Source: Bacillota bacterium
Lineage (GTDB): Bacteria > Bacillota > Clostridia > Lachnospirales > Lachnospiraceae
Assembly (NCBI GenBank): GCA_023415595.1
Contig: JAEZJW010000211.1
Location: 1-18,451, forward strand
Length of the DNA stretch: 18,451 nt
Direction of reading: 5' to 3'
Under the pieces are notes generated by a model. The model was not told where the DNA came from and ran no database searches. It saw nothing but the letters and a program-made list of their open reading frames with translations. The position numbers were made by a program, and so were the translations under genes. This document shows positions 1-6,277 of the stretch, piece after piece. The first letter of the stretch is position 1. Each line of letters begins with the position of its first letter.

Positions 1-105
1 CAGGATACGATGAATGTTGCCAGAAGAACCTGTGGTTACATAGGAACCCAATATTGGAATCAGGGAAGAACGCAGGAAATTCAAGAAAGGGTGTTACATC
101 TGTAG
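1..105 (+). CDS. nrdD: Anaerobic ribonucleoside-triphosphate reductase, C-terminal end (partial)
   Basis: The window opens inside this gene, so only the last 34 codons and the TAG stop (103-105) are visible. They read as a typical NrdD C-terminus: the glycyl-radical motif RTCGY (radical Gly codon at 34-36) followed by the family ending IGTQYWNQGRTQEI...RVLHL. NrdD reduces ribonucleoside triphosphates to deoxyribonucleotides under anaerobic conditions, using a glycyl radical installed by the activase NrdG. The nrdG start codon lies one base after this stop, so the two are almost certainly co-transcribed and probably translationally coupled. The catalytic cysteines and the zinc site lie upstream of the window. 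Identification rests on the C-terminal motif plus the neighbour. Confidence 0.9.
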   Translation, partial: QDTMNVARRTCGYIGTQYWNQGRTQEIQERVLHL

Positions 106-106
106 G

Positions 107-640
107 ATGAATTACGGAGAAATTAAGAAACATGATATTGCGAATGGCGAAGGTATCAGAGTGTCCCTATTTGTATCAGGCTGTACACATCACTGCAAGG
201 GATGCTTCAATGAGGAGACCTGGGATTTTGCCTATGGGACTCCCTACACCGCAGAGACGGAAGATGAGATTCTGAAGGCATTATCACCTGACTATATCAG
301 CGGATTATCGCTTCTCGGCGGTGAACCCTTTGAGAAGCAAAATCAACGGGCGCTTCTGCCCTTACTGAAGAAGGTGAAGAGTACCTTTCCGCATAAGGAT
401 ATCTGGTGTTATACAGGATATCTCTTTGACAGCGAATTGTGTCAGGACAGCCGGGCCAGATGTGAATGCACGGACGAAATGTTACAATACATTGATGTGT
501 TAGTGGATGGTGAATATATAGAGTCGCTTAAGGATATCAGTCTTGCCTTTCGGGGGTCCTCCAACCAAAGAATCATTGATGTGAAACGCTCCCTCGAAAG
601 CGGTAAGGCAGAGCTTTGGGAAGGAAAGCGGAAAATTTAA
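107..640 (+). CDS. nrdG: Anaerobic ribonucleotide reductase activating protein (radical SAM activase)
   Basis: This 177-residue protein is the normal size for NrdG. It carries the radical-SAM cluster motif C26-x3-C30-x2-C33 (GCTHHCKGCFN), then the SAM-binding GGEP motif in LLGGEPF and the family stretch WCYTGYLFD. NrdG uses a [4Fe-4S] cluster and SAM to abstract a hydrogen from the C-terminal glycine of NrdD. It starts one base after the nrdD stop. No strong Shine-Dalgarno sequence is evident at the ATG, which fits translational coupling to nrdD. No oddities were seen. The call is secure. Confidence 0.95.
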   Translation: MNYGEIKKHDIANGEGIRVSLFVSGCTHHCKGCFNEETWDFAYGTPYTAETEDEILKALSPDYISGLSLLGGEPFEKQNQRALLPLLKKVKSTFPHKDIWCYTGYLFDSELCQDSRARCECTDEMLQYIDVLVDGEYIESLKDISLAFRGSSNQRIIDVKRSLESGKAELWEGKRKI

Positions 641-665
641 TTAAAGAATAAGCATTGATTAACGC

Positions 666-1040
666 TTACTTCACCACGGTCACTGGAAAAGTCATTAACA
701 ATTGGCCTTTATAGCTTACGTCTATAGATTTCTGTCCGGCGGTCTGAAACGGACGTCCCGGTGTTATGGTTATTCCCGAGGTTGTAAAGGTGAGCTCGTC
801 CTTGACGTCTTTTTCTTTCCCATAAGGGCCTGTTACAACAAGAAGCCCGGTGATATCAAATTCCTCACCAACCTTGTACTCGGTTTTTGTGGGGCTCTCC
901 AGTAAGCGCACACCTGAATTACCGACATTCATAGCTTGCAACCAGTATCACTCAGTACAAGGGCTTTCCCGTCTTGTACGTCCAGAACGCGCCAGTTAAG
1001 CCCACATAATGGAAATGAGCTTGATAATTTAGCACTGCTA
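666..1040 (-). pseudogene. Decayed remnant: DUF6273-like fragment plus bacterial Ig-like (Big_3) domain
   Basis: Read on the minus strand, 941 to 666 is open for 91 codons from a TTG. It encodes a bacterial Ig-like group 3 type domain (KTEYKVGEEFDITGLLVV...GITITPGRPFQTAGQKSIDVSYKGQ...FPVTVVK), a module of surface or secreted proteins. Just upstream, in a different frame (about 1040 to 929), is a stretch reading FPLCGLNWRVLDVQDGKALVLSD. It resembles the start of DUF6273 domains common in clostridial surface proteins, and it runs into TGA. There is no signal peptide, and the TTG has no convincing ribosome binding site. The two pieces in different frames suggest the eroded end of a larger surface protein rather than an intact gene. 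Alternatively, the 91-codon piece alone is a small expressed protein. Domain recognition is from memory of the families. Confidence 0.5.
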
Positions 1041-1049
1041 TACTATAAT
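1021..1049 (+). promoter_or_regulatory. Sigma-A type promoter for the VOC gene
   Basis: TTGATA (1021-1026), a 17-nt spacer and a perfect TATAAT (1044-1049) form a near-consensus housekeeping promoter on the plus strand. Transcription would begin near 1056 and run through a short leader into the VOC-fold gene at 1185. The promoter lies inside the upstream end of the decayed minus-strand remnant, which supports that remnant no longer being functional. Confidence 0.7.
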
Positions 1050-1081
1050 ATACTCATCTTATCAGAAGGGAAGTGATTTTT

Positions 1082-1123
1082 ATGAAAAGCATTGCGCACA
1101 TAGGAAAGGTGATTTTTAACTAA
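1082..1123 (+). other. 13-codon mini-ORF in the VOC gene leader
   Basis: ATG at 1082 follows a purine-rich AAGGGAAG at an acceptable distance and encodes MKSIAHIGKVIFN before TAA. The sequence is reminiscent of the N-terminus of VOC/glyoxalase-fold proteins, which often begin with a basic residue followed by IAHIG. It could be the vestige of a truncated VOC copy in front of the intact gene, a leader peptide, or chance. It lies between the promoter and the VOC start. Confidence 0.25.
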
Positions 1124-1184
1124 GTACCCACATTTGTATTTCTTCTTGAAATATCAAATACGGGATTATGACAAGGAGAAAATA

Positions 1185-1565
1185 ATGAAGAATATTGGCG
1201 TAATAAACTTTGATAAAGTGGTTTTGGATTGTAAAGATCCTGTAGTGCTTTCTGATTTTTATGTTAAATTGCTGGGCTGGCATAAGGGTTATGAATCTGA
1301 TGATTTCATTATAATAGGGTCAGAACAGTGCAATGTAAACATAGGCTTTCAAAGAAATGAAATATATGTTGCTCCGGTATGGCCTGAAGAGGTTAACAAG
1401 CAACAGCAAATGCTGCACCTTGATTTTAGTATGGAAAGCTCAAAGCTTCAGGAATGGATTAATTTTGCTTTAGAGCTTGGAGCTACAAAAGCAGATACAC
1501 AATATGGAGATTGGGCAGTAATGCTCGACCCGGAAGGACATCCGTTTTGCTTTGATGTAATGTAA
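1185..1565 (+). CDS. VOC / glyoxalase-fold family protein
   Basis: The 126-residue product has the vicinal-oxygen-chelate (glyoxalase/bleomycin-resistance/dioxygenase) fold pattern. It has a first beta-alpha module (VVLDCKDPVVLSDFYVKLLGW), a central LHLDF strand and a C-terminal EGHPFCFDV strand, giving the usual His/Glu-type positions. ATG 1185 is chosen because AAGGAG lies just upstream; an in-frame TTG at 1134 has no such site and would add 17 residues not expected of the family. Members may detoxify antibiotics or aldehydes, or act as dioxygenases. The substrate cannot be read from sequence, but the Glyoxalase_6-like form seen here is usually annotated as a generic VOC protein. It is a single-gene unit with its own promoter (1021-1049) and terminator (1581-1613). 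Confidence 0.85.
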   Translation: MKNIGVINFDKVVLDCKDPVVLSDFYVKLLGWHKGYESDDFIIIGSEQCNVNIGFQRNEIYVAPVWPEEVNKQQQMLHLDFSMESSKLQEWINFALELGATKADTQYGDWAVMLDPEGHPFCFDVM

Positions 1566-1580
1566 GTACATAAAGGTGAG

Positions 1581-1613
1581 AAACCATAGGCTTATATTAG
1601 CCTATGGTTTTTT
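1581..1613 (+). terminator. Rho-independent terminator after the VOC gene
   Basis: A perfect 12-bp stem (AAACCATAGGCT at 1581-1592 with AGCCTATGGTTT at 1599-1610) closes a TATATT loop and runs into a T-rich tract. It lies 15 nt after the VOC stop codon. The A-rich 5' side could also make it work on the minus strand. Confidence 0.9.
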
Positions 1614-1660
1614 GCTTAGATGGTTACATTAACGAAAATACCCAAATCAGAAAAAATATC

Positions 1661-1689
1661 TCGAAAAACACTTCCAAGTATGGTATACT
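1661..1689 (+). promoter_or_regulatory. Candidate promoter of the cdaA operon
   Basis: TCGAAA (1661-1666, a weak -35), a 17-nt spacer and TATACT (1684-1689) sit between the VOC terminator and the first gene of the c-di-AMP operon. This would leave a leader of roughly 135 nt before the start at 1831. The -10 is good and the -35 mediocre. Confidence 0.4.
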
Positions 1690-1830
1690 TAGGACGGTAC
1701 TAGGATTTATGCCGTTTTACCGATCGTATCAGCCCGGTAAGGTATATCAGAGGCTTGTTTCTGAATAAAATGGTAAATCATGTCAAAGCTTGAACTAGAG
1801 ACATCAAGTCCTGGATTTTTGGAGGAATTT

Positions 1831-2232
1831 ATGTTAAACAGTAAGAAAATTAGGTTAATGACGAAGTTGGCCGTCTATGAAAGTAAGGACGGAAAAGAAG
1901 ATATTCATTTGAGTAAATATTATAAGACGGATTATGTTAGATATCAGACCCTGAAATCGATCATTTGCGCGACGGTGGGATATCTTCTGATTCTGCTGCT
2001 GGTGGGATTATATCAGATGGAGTACATTATTAGAAATGCTGTCGGTCTTGATTATAAGACAATCGGAGCCTATATCCTGGGATTCTACATTATGGTGATT
2101 ACGGTATATGGTTTGGGTTCCATATTGATCTTTTCTTTAAAATATGATGCGTCCCGTAAGAAGCTGTCGAAATATTATAAGCTGCTGAGACGGTTAAATA
2201 AAGTATATACGGATGAGACTCCGGAATCTTAA
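1831..2232 (+). CDS. Small membrane protein of unknown function, first gene of the cdaA operon
   Basis: The start is placed at ATG 1831 because GGAGG (1821-1825) lies five bases before it; the in-frame ATG at 1780 has no ribosome binding site. The resulting 133-residue protein has a basic, cytosolic-looking N-terminus (SKKIRLMTKLAVYE), two transmembrane segments (about residues 48-65 and 78-103) and a basic C-terminus (ASRKKLSKYYKLLRRLNK). I do not recognise a named family. Its place directly ahead of another membrane protein and cdaA suggests a role at the membrane linked to c-di-AMP or envelope homeostasis, but this is inference from context only. Confidence 0.75.
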   Translation: MLNSKKIRLMTKLAVYESKDGKEDIHLSKYYKTDYVRYQTLKSIICATVGYLLILLLVGLYQMEYIIRNAVGLDYKTIGAYILGFYIMVITVYGLGSILIFSLKYDASRKKLSKYYKLLRRLNKVYTDETPES

Positions 2233-2325
2233 ATTAGACTACGTACCGGTGGAAATCGCATAAGCGAGCTTCTTCCGGCAGATATAGAAGGTTGAATGGG
2301 AATACTGTTTTGACCGAAGGAAGTA

Positions 2326-2340
2326 GTGCCTGAAAGGCAC
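2326..2340 (+). promoter_or_regulatory. Small hairpin next to the ribosome binding site of the 2354 gene
   Basis: GTGCCT-GAA-AGGCAC forms a perfect 6-bp stem with a GAA loop, ending two bases before the GGAGG (2343-2347) of the next gene. It may modulate translation initiation or stabilise a processed mRNA end. It is too short and lacks a U-run, so it is not a terminator. Confidence 0.35.
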
Positions 2341-2353
2341 ATGGAGGTTAATT

Positions 2354-3433
2354 ATGATGCCAATTCTTGTGTTTAGAGAAAGAGTAAAAAACTTTTATCA
2401 GAAATATGATGCGTATTTAACGCCGATCATAAAGTTCCTGTTTGCATTTATCACGTTCTATGTAATTAATAAAGAAATAGGCTATGATGCCAGATTTAAG
2501 GCGCTCCCGGTGGTTTTGGTCCTTTCTATGGTGAGCGCGTTTACGCCATCGGCAGTATTGGTCCTCCTGGCTCTTCTGGTCAGTGCTCTGCACATCTATT
2601 CGATTTCACCGGTACTGTCCATTATCATTGTACTGATTATGTTAATTATTTATTTCTTATTTGCCAGATATACACCGAAATACGGATATGTTTTACTGGC
2701 AGTACCGATACTATTCGTATTGAAGATACCCTACACTATACCGATTCTTCTGGGTTTAATCTCTACACCGGTAGCAGTGGTTCCGACCGGCTGTGGAGTG
2801 GTAGTATATTTTCTATTTCAGATTATTAAATCGGCAGTAAACATGCAGGTGAATATGACCGTAGAGGATATCCTTGCACTATATAAATATGTCATGGACA
2901 GTCTGATCGACAATAAGCTTTTGATTATTACAGTAGTCATCTTTATCCTGATCTTACTGGTAACCTACTTTGTCCGCAGGATGACCTTTGATTATGCCTT
3001 CGAGATTGGAATAGCAGCAGGCACCTTAACCTGCGTTCTGGGATTTCTGGTAAGTAATATCATCCTGAACAATACGAAGCAGATCCTCAGCATGATCTTA
3101 GGTACCCTGGCTTCCGGCGTCATTGTCTATATTATTCACTTCTTTAAGCTTACACTGGATTATTCCGGTGTGGAGAGAGCACAGTTTGAGGATGATGTTT
3201 ATTATTACTATGTGAAGGCAGTTCCTAAGGTAACCGTTACAACACCTCAGGTTAATGTGAAGCATATTAATGTTAAAACAGCGGATCAGGGAGCAACCGG
3301 CAGTCTGCACCGCCGGGATACGGATAACGGTGATGACTATGAGGATGAGGATGACAGTTATCAGGACAAACAGGATACGTATCCTTATCAGAATACAGGC
3401 AAGGCGGACGTAAATAACAGACCTGAAAAATAA
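2354..3433 (+). CDS. Polytopic membrane protein with acidic C-terminal tail, cdaA operon
   Basis: This 359-residue protein begins at ATG 2354 (a second ATG follows immediately) after GGAGG at 2343-2347. About eight hydrophobic segments occupy residues ~24 to ~265 (for example PIIKFLFAFITFYVI, VLSIIIVLIMLIIYFLF, LLIITVVIFILILLVTYF). Next come a tyrosine-rich juxtamembrane stretch (DDVYYYYVKAVPKVTV) and a disordered, acidic tail (DNGDDYEDEDD...) with no obvious motif. I do not recognise a characterised family; it does not look like an ABC permease or a GGDEF-type protein. It stands directly before cdaA and probably shares its transcript, so it is a candidate partner of the membrane-bound diadenylate cyclase. 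That role is inferred. Confidence 0.75.
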   Translation: MMPILVFRERVKNFYQKYDAYLTPIIKFLFAFITFYVINKEIGYDARFKALPVVLVLSMVSAFTPSAVLVLLALLVSALHIYSISPVLSIIIVLIMLIIYFLFARYTPKYGYVLLAVPILFVLKIPYTIPILLGLISTPVAVVPTGCGVVVYFLFQIIKSAVNMQVNMTVEDILALYKYVMDSLIDNKLLIITVVIFILILLVTYFVRRMTFDYAFEIGIAAGTLTCVLGFLVSNIILNNTKQILSMILGTLASGVIVYIIHFFKLTLDYSGVERAQFEDDVYYYYVKAVPKVTVTTPQVNVKHINVKTADQGATGSLHRRDTDNGDDYEDEDDSYQDKQDTYPYQNTGKADVNNRPEK

Positions 3434-3465
3434 GAAGGATATGTTGCGGCAGGGGAGTTGAACAT

Positions 3466-4344
3466 ATGGAGACCATCAGAAAATTTATTAATGATTATTC
3501 GGTATGGTTGTCATTTCCGAAGATAAACATAACGGATATCATTGAAATTATTATCCTGGCATATATTATCTACCATGTTGTCAAATGGGTTAAAAACACA
3601 CGGGCCTGGGCATTAGTAAAAGGCCTTGTTGTAGTCATGGCCTTCTGGCTCGTTGCCGTTGTATTTGATCTGAATGTAATCATATGGATCATCTCGAATA
3701 CCATCAACGTCGGCATTATCGCGATTATTATCGTGTTCCAACCGGAGTTCAGAAAGGCATTGGAACAGCTGGGACAGAAAAATATCGTTAGATCCATTAT
3801 TACCTTTGATGACTCTAGGGACCGGAACGAGAGGTTCTCCGATCATTCTCTGAACGAAATCATCAGAGCTACCTTTGAATTGGCACGCAATAAAACAGGA
3901 GCTTTGATTGTTCTGGAGGAGGAAACTACTCTGAGGGAATATGAAAGAACCGGTATTTATCTGGATAGTATCATCAGCAGTGAATTGCTGATCAATATAT
4001 TTGAACATAATACGCCGCTCCACGATGGAGCAGTACTCCTCAGGGGCAACAGAGTAGTCGCTGCAACCTGTTACCTTCCTTTATCCGATAATATGCAGTT
4101 AAGTAAGGATCTGGGGACGAGACACCGTGCCGGGATCGGAATAAGCGAGGTTTCCGACAGTCTGACCATAATAGTATCCGAAGAGACCGGCAAGGTCTCC
4201 ATCGCGAAGGAAGGGAAATTGATCCGCAATGTGGATGGGGATTACCTGAGGACCAAGCTTACCGATGCTCAGAAAAAAACCACTGAGGCTAAGAAGATCA
4301 AATTATGGAAGGGAAGATTGAAGAATGAAAAAGAAGCTGACTAG
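3466..4344 (+). CDS. cdaA: Diadenylate cyclase CdaA (c-di-AMP synthase)
   Basis: CdaA condenses two ATP into cyclic di-AMP at the membrane. The 292-residue protein has the expected three N-terminal transmembrane helices (about residues 23-105) followed by a cytosolic DAC domain. The signature DGA is at 187-189 (LHDGAVLLRG) and RHR at 219-221 (GTRHRAGIG), both ATP-binding and catalytic motifs. The length is close to that of Firmicute CdaA. The start at ATG 3466 follows GGGGAG. The gene overlaps cdaR by 20 bp, the classic cdaA-cdaR arrangement, though glmM, its common third partner, is not here. c-di-AMP controls potassium and osmolyte balance and cell-wall stress. Confidence 0.96.
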   Translation: METIRKFINDYSVWLSFPKINITDIIEIIILAYIIYHVVKWVKNTRAWALVKGLVVVMAFWLVAVVFDLNVIIWIISNTINVGIIAIIIVFQPEFRKALEQLGQKNIVRSIITFDDSRDRNERFSDHSLNEIIRATFELARNKTGALIVLEEETTLREYERTGIYLDSIISSELLINIFEHNTPLHDGAVLLRGNRVVAATCYLPLSDNMQLSKDLGTRHRAGIGISEVSDSLTIIVSEETGKVSIAKEGKLIRNVDGDYLRTKLTDAQKKTTEAKKIKLWKGRLKNEKEAD

Positions 4345-5554
4345 TAACATCGGTTTGAAAATTCTATCTGTCCTTCTTGCGGCTATTTTGTGGCTGGTAA
4401 TTACGAATGTAGATGATCCGGTCAAATCAAGACCGTTCTCTAATGTCTTAGTCAATATTCAGAATGAGGAGGTTATTAGTACACCGAATCAAATCTATGA
4501 AATTATTGAAGGAAGAACAGTCAGCTTCCGCGTGTTAGGCAAACGTTCTACGGTTGATAATCTTACCTCCAATGACTTTAATGTTTCAGCTGATTTTTCA
4601 AAGCTATTAACCGGCGGCAATACGGTTATGATCGATGTCTCCTGCAGAAAGGGAGATGTTACCATCGATGACATAAAACCCAAGACACTCACTATCCGAC
4701 TGGATGAGATATTAGAGGAGGATTTTAAGGTAAATGTAGTCACTGAAGGCGAGGCCCTGGAAGGCTACTATGTGGGAGAGAAATCAGCAAGTCCAGTCAT
4801 TGTCCGCGTATCCGGTCCGAAGGGCAGGATTGAAATGATTAAGGATATTGTGGCTGTGGTGGATGTTACCGGAGCTTCCCAGTCCACGGTTAAATTAGCC
4901 GTGCTAAAGGCGCTGGATGATCAAGGTAAGGAGATTGACTCCTCGAAGTTTACCTTCAGCAATGTTAATAACGGATATATTCAGGTTAATCTTAAGCTCT
5001 ACAAGACTAAGACAGTGGATCTTATCGCTAAGACAGTAGGTACGCCTGCAGACGGTTATACTATGACAGGATTTGATTACGAACCTAAAACAGTCGTGAT
5101 AGCTAGTGAGGAAGAATCGGCATTGGATAAGATCAGTTATCTTCAGATAAGTGAAGATATTGAGGGTGAATCCGGTAACATTGAAAGAGATGTTAATCTA
5201 CAGGAAGCCTTGGATCTGCCGAAGGGTGTCATTCTGGTAGGGGATAACCTGACTGTTGGCATGAATATTAAGATTGAGAGGCTGGAGACGAAGGAAATTA
5301 CGATCTGGCCCAATGATATTGAATTAAGGAACAGAAAAGCTGATCAGGAGGTTGGATTTTACACGACAGGCCCAATCAAGGTTCAGGTGAAAGGGCCTGC
5401 CGAAGAGATAGAGGGGATAGACAGACCTAACCTAAAGCCTTATATCGATTTAGCCGATTTCACAATCGGTACATATGGGTTGACTCTTGAGGCAGACTTA
5501 CCGAAACATACAACAATCTTCGATACACCCATGGTCAGCATCTTTATTAAATAA
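4325..5554 (+). CDS. cdaR: CdaA regulatory protein CdaR (YbbR-domain protein)
   Basis: This 409-residue protein begins with a positively charged N-terminus and one transmembrane/signal-anchor segment (about residues 9-27, LKILSVLLAAILWLVI, followed by the family's TNVDDP). The rest is an extracytoplasmic region of repeated YbbR domains of roughly 80-90 residues each, about four copies, recognisable by recurring phrases such as VRVSGPKG and VQVKGPAEEI. YbbR proteins bind CdaA and tune its cyclase activity. The start lies within the last 20 bp of cdaA, so translation is coupled. The call is secure from fold pattern and context. Confidence 0.93.
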   Translation: MKKKLTSNIGLKILSVLLAAILWLVITNVDDPVKSRPFSNVLVNIQNEEVISTPNQIYEIIEGRTVSFRVLGKRSTVDNLTSNDFNVSADFSKLLTGGNTVMIDVSCRKGDVTIDDIKPKTLTIRLDEILEEDFKVNVVTEGEALEGYYVGEKSASPVIVRVSGPKGRIEMIKDIVAVVDVTGASQSTVKLAVLKALDDQGKEIDSSKFTFSNVNNGYIQVNLKLYKTKTVDLIAKTVGTPADGYTMTGFDYEPKTVVIASEEESALDKISYLQISEDIEGESGNIERDVNLQEALDLPKGVILVGDNLTVGMNIKIERLETKEITIWPNDIELRNRKADQEVGFYTTGPIKVQVKGPAEEIEGIDRPNLKPYIDLADFTIGTYGLTLEADLPKHTTIFDTPMVSIFIK

Positions 5555-5583
5555 TAACTTACTTATTGATAGGAGGTATCATA

Positions 5584-5862
5584 TTGGTAAGTACGAAGCT
5601 TCGAATAGATATACCGACTGGGCTTCACCTGAGGCCGATCAGTGTACTGTGCAACAGGGCAATAGACTTCAGCTCCAAGATTACAATAAAAACAGAGAAT
5701 AAATCGGTGAATGCCAAAAGTGTATTGGGTGTACTTTCTGCCTGTGTGAGATCAGGGGATGAGATTGAACTGGTTTGTGAGGGGCCGGATGAGAAGGCTG
5801 CCCTGGAAACAATCAGCCAAATGATACAAAACGGTCTTGGTGATGAGTATATAAAAAAGTAG
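5584..5862 (+). CDS. HPr-family phosphocarrier protein
   Basis: From TTG 5584 the product is 92 residues. TTG is chosen because AGGAGG (5571-5576) lies seven bases upstream; an in-frame TTG at 5566 would place that site inside the gene. The active-site motif TGLHLRP puts His15 and Arg17 at the canonical phosphotransfer positions. Ser46 in AKSVLGV matches the site phosphorylated by HPr kinase in Gram-positives. It may therefore be a true PTS HPr or a regulatory Crh-like paralogue; retained His15 argues against Crh, which has lost it. It is the last gene of the cdaA-cdaR unit, 29 nt after cdaR and just before a terminator. Confidence 0.88.
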   Translation: MVSTKLRIDIPTGLHLRPISVLCNRAIDFSSKITIKTENKSVNAKSVLGVLSACVRSGDEIELVCEGPDEKAALETISQMIQNGLGDEYIKK

Positions 5863-5893
5863 TTGCTATAATAGAATCATGATGCTATAATTT

Positions 5894-5925
5894 AGGTCAC
5901 ATAATTTTATGTGACCTTATTTTTA
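5894..5925 (+). terminator. Rho-independent terminator of the cdaA operon
   Basis: AGGTCACATAA (5894-5904) pairs perfectly with TTATGTGACCT (5907-5917) around a two-base gap, which in practice gives a 4-6 nt loop. It is followed by TATTTTTAT. It lies about 30 nt after the HPr-family stop. Confidence 0.88.
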
Positions 5926-6089
5926 TACATGCATGATGCATTTTATTGTAATTCCGATCATAAGGTCATTCGCAGGATTGAAATGTGTTATCAGATATAT
6001 CAAATTCGTTCCCACATAATATTTATCATACATAACATGCCAGAAAGAATATAATATGAGAAACAGCAAGCCTTACGCTTACAGTAAAT

Positions 6090-6130
6090 AAAAGGGTACT
6101 CCGCCGGTTCGTCTGCCGGAATACTCTTTT
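6090..6130 (+). terminator. Attenuator- or terminator-like hairpin upstream of leuA
   Basis: AAAAGGGTACTCCG (6090-6103) pairs with CGGAATACTCTTTT (6117-6130), with one G-U and one C-A position, closing a GC-rich 13-nt loop. The TTTT at the right foot is followed by AAATATAT rather than a longer U-run. It stands about 150 nt before the leuA start and may attenuate leuA or end a small upstream transcript. Confidence 0.5.
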
Positions 6131-6190
6131 AAATATATAAAGAAAGGAATGATGTCATTGGGACTCGCGTAGATAATGCAATTTTATTCA

Positions 6191-6217
6191 TTGTTAAATT
6201 GTACAGTGTGATATACC
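6191..6217 (+). promoter_or_regulatory. Candidate extended -10 promoter of leuA
   Basis: TTGTTA (6191-6196) precedes an extended -10 element TG-A-TATACC (6209-6217) with a short 15-nt spacer. It would give a 5' UTR of about 55 nt bypassing the upstream hairpin. This is a weak call made by eye. Confidence 0.3.
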
Positions 6218-6277
6218 GACTCCGTCGTTAGTTGGATGCCTGTAGTCAGTTGAAAACTAATTAAGGAGGATCTTAAG

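Larger units (their letters stand above)
5926..6277 (+). other. Intergenic / leader region of leuA
   Basis: About 350 nt between the cdaA-operon terminator and leuA. It holds an 11-codon mini-ORF (6056-6091, MRNSKPYAYSK, stop at the foot of the next hairpin) with only a weak ribosome binding site. Next come an attenuator-like hairpin (6090-6130), a candidate extended -10 promoter (6191-6217) and the strong leuA ribosome binding site AAGGAGG (6263-6269). I do not see a canonical T-box sequence, nor a leader peptide rich in leucine codons. Confidence 0.5.

Noticed and set aside
3613..4023. 136-codon minus-strand open frame inside cdaA
   Set aside because: It lies wholly opposite the well-supported diadenylate cyclase and encodes nothing recognisable.
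6090..6130. T-box riboswitch upstream of leuA
   Set aside because: Only a partial likeness to the T-box bulge; no stem I, specifier loop or full antiterminator sequence could be traced.
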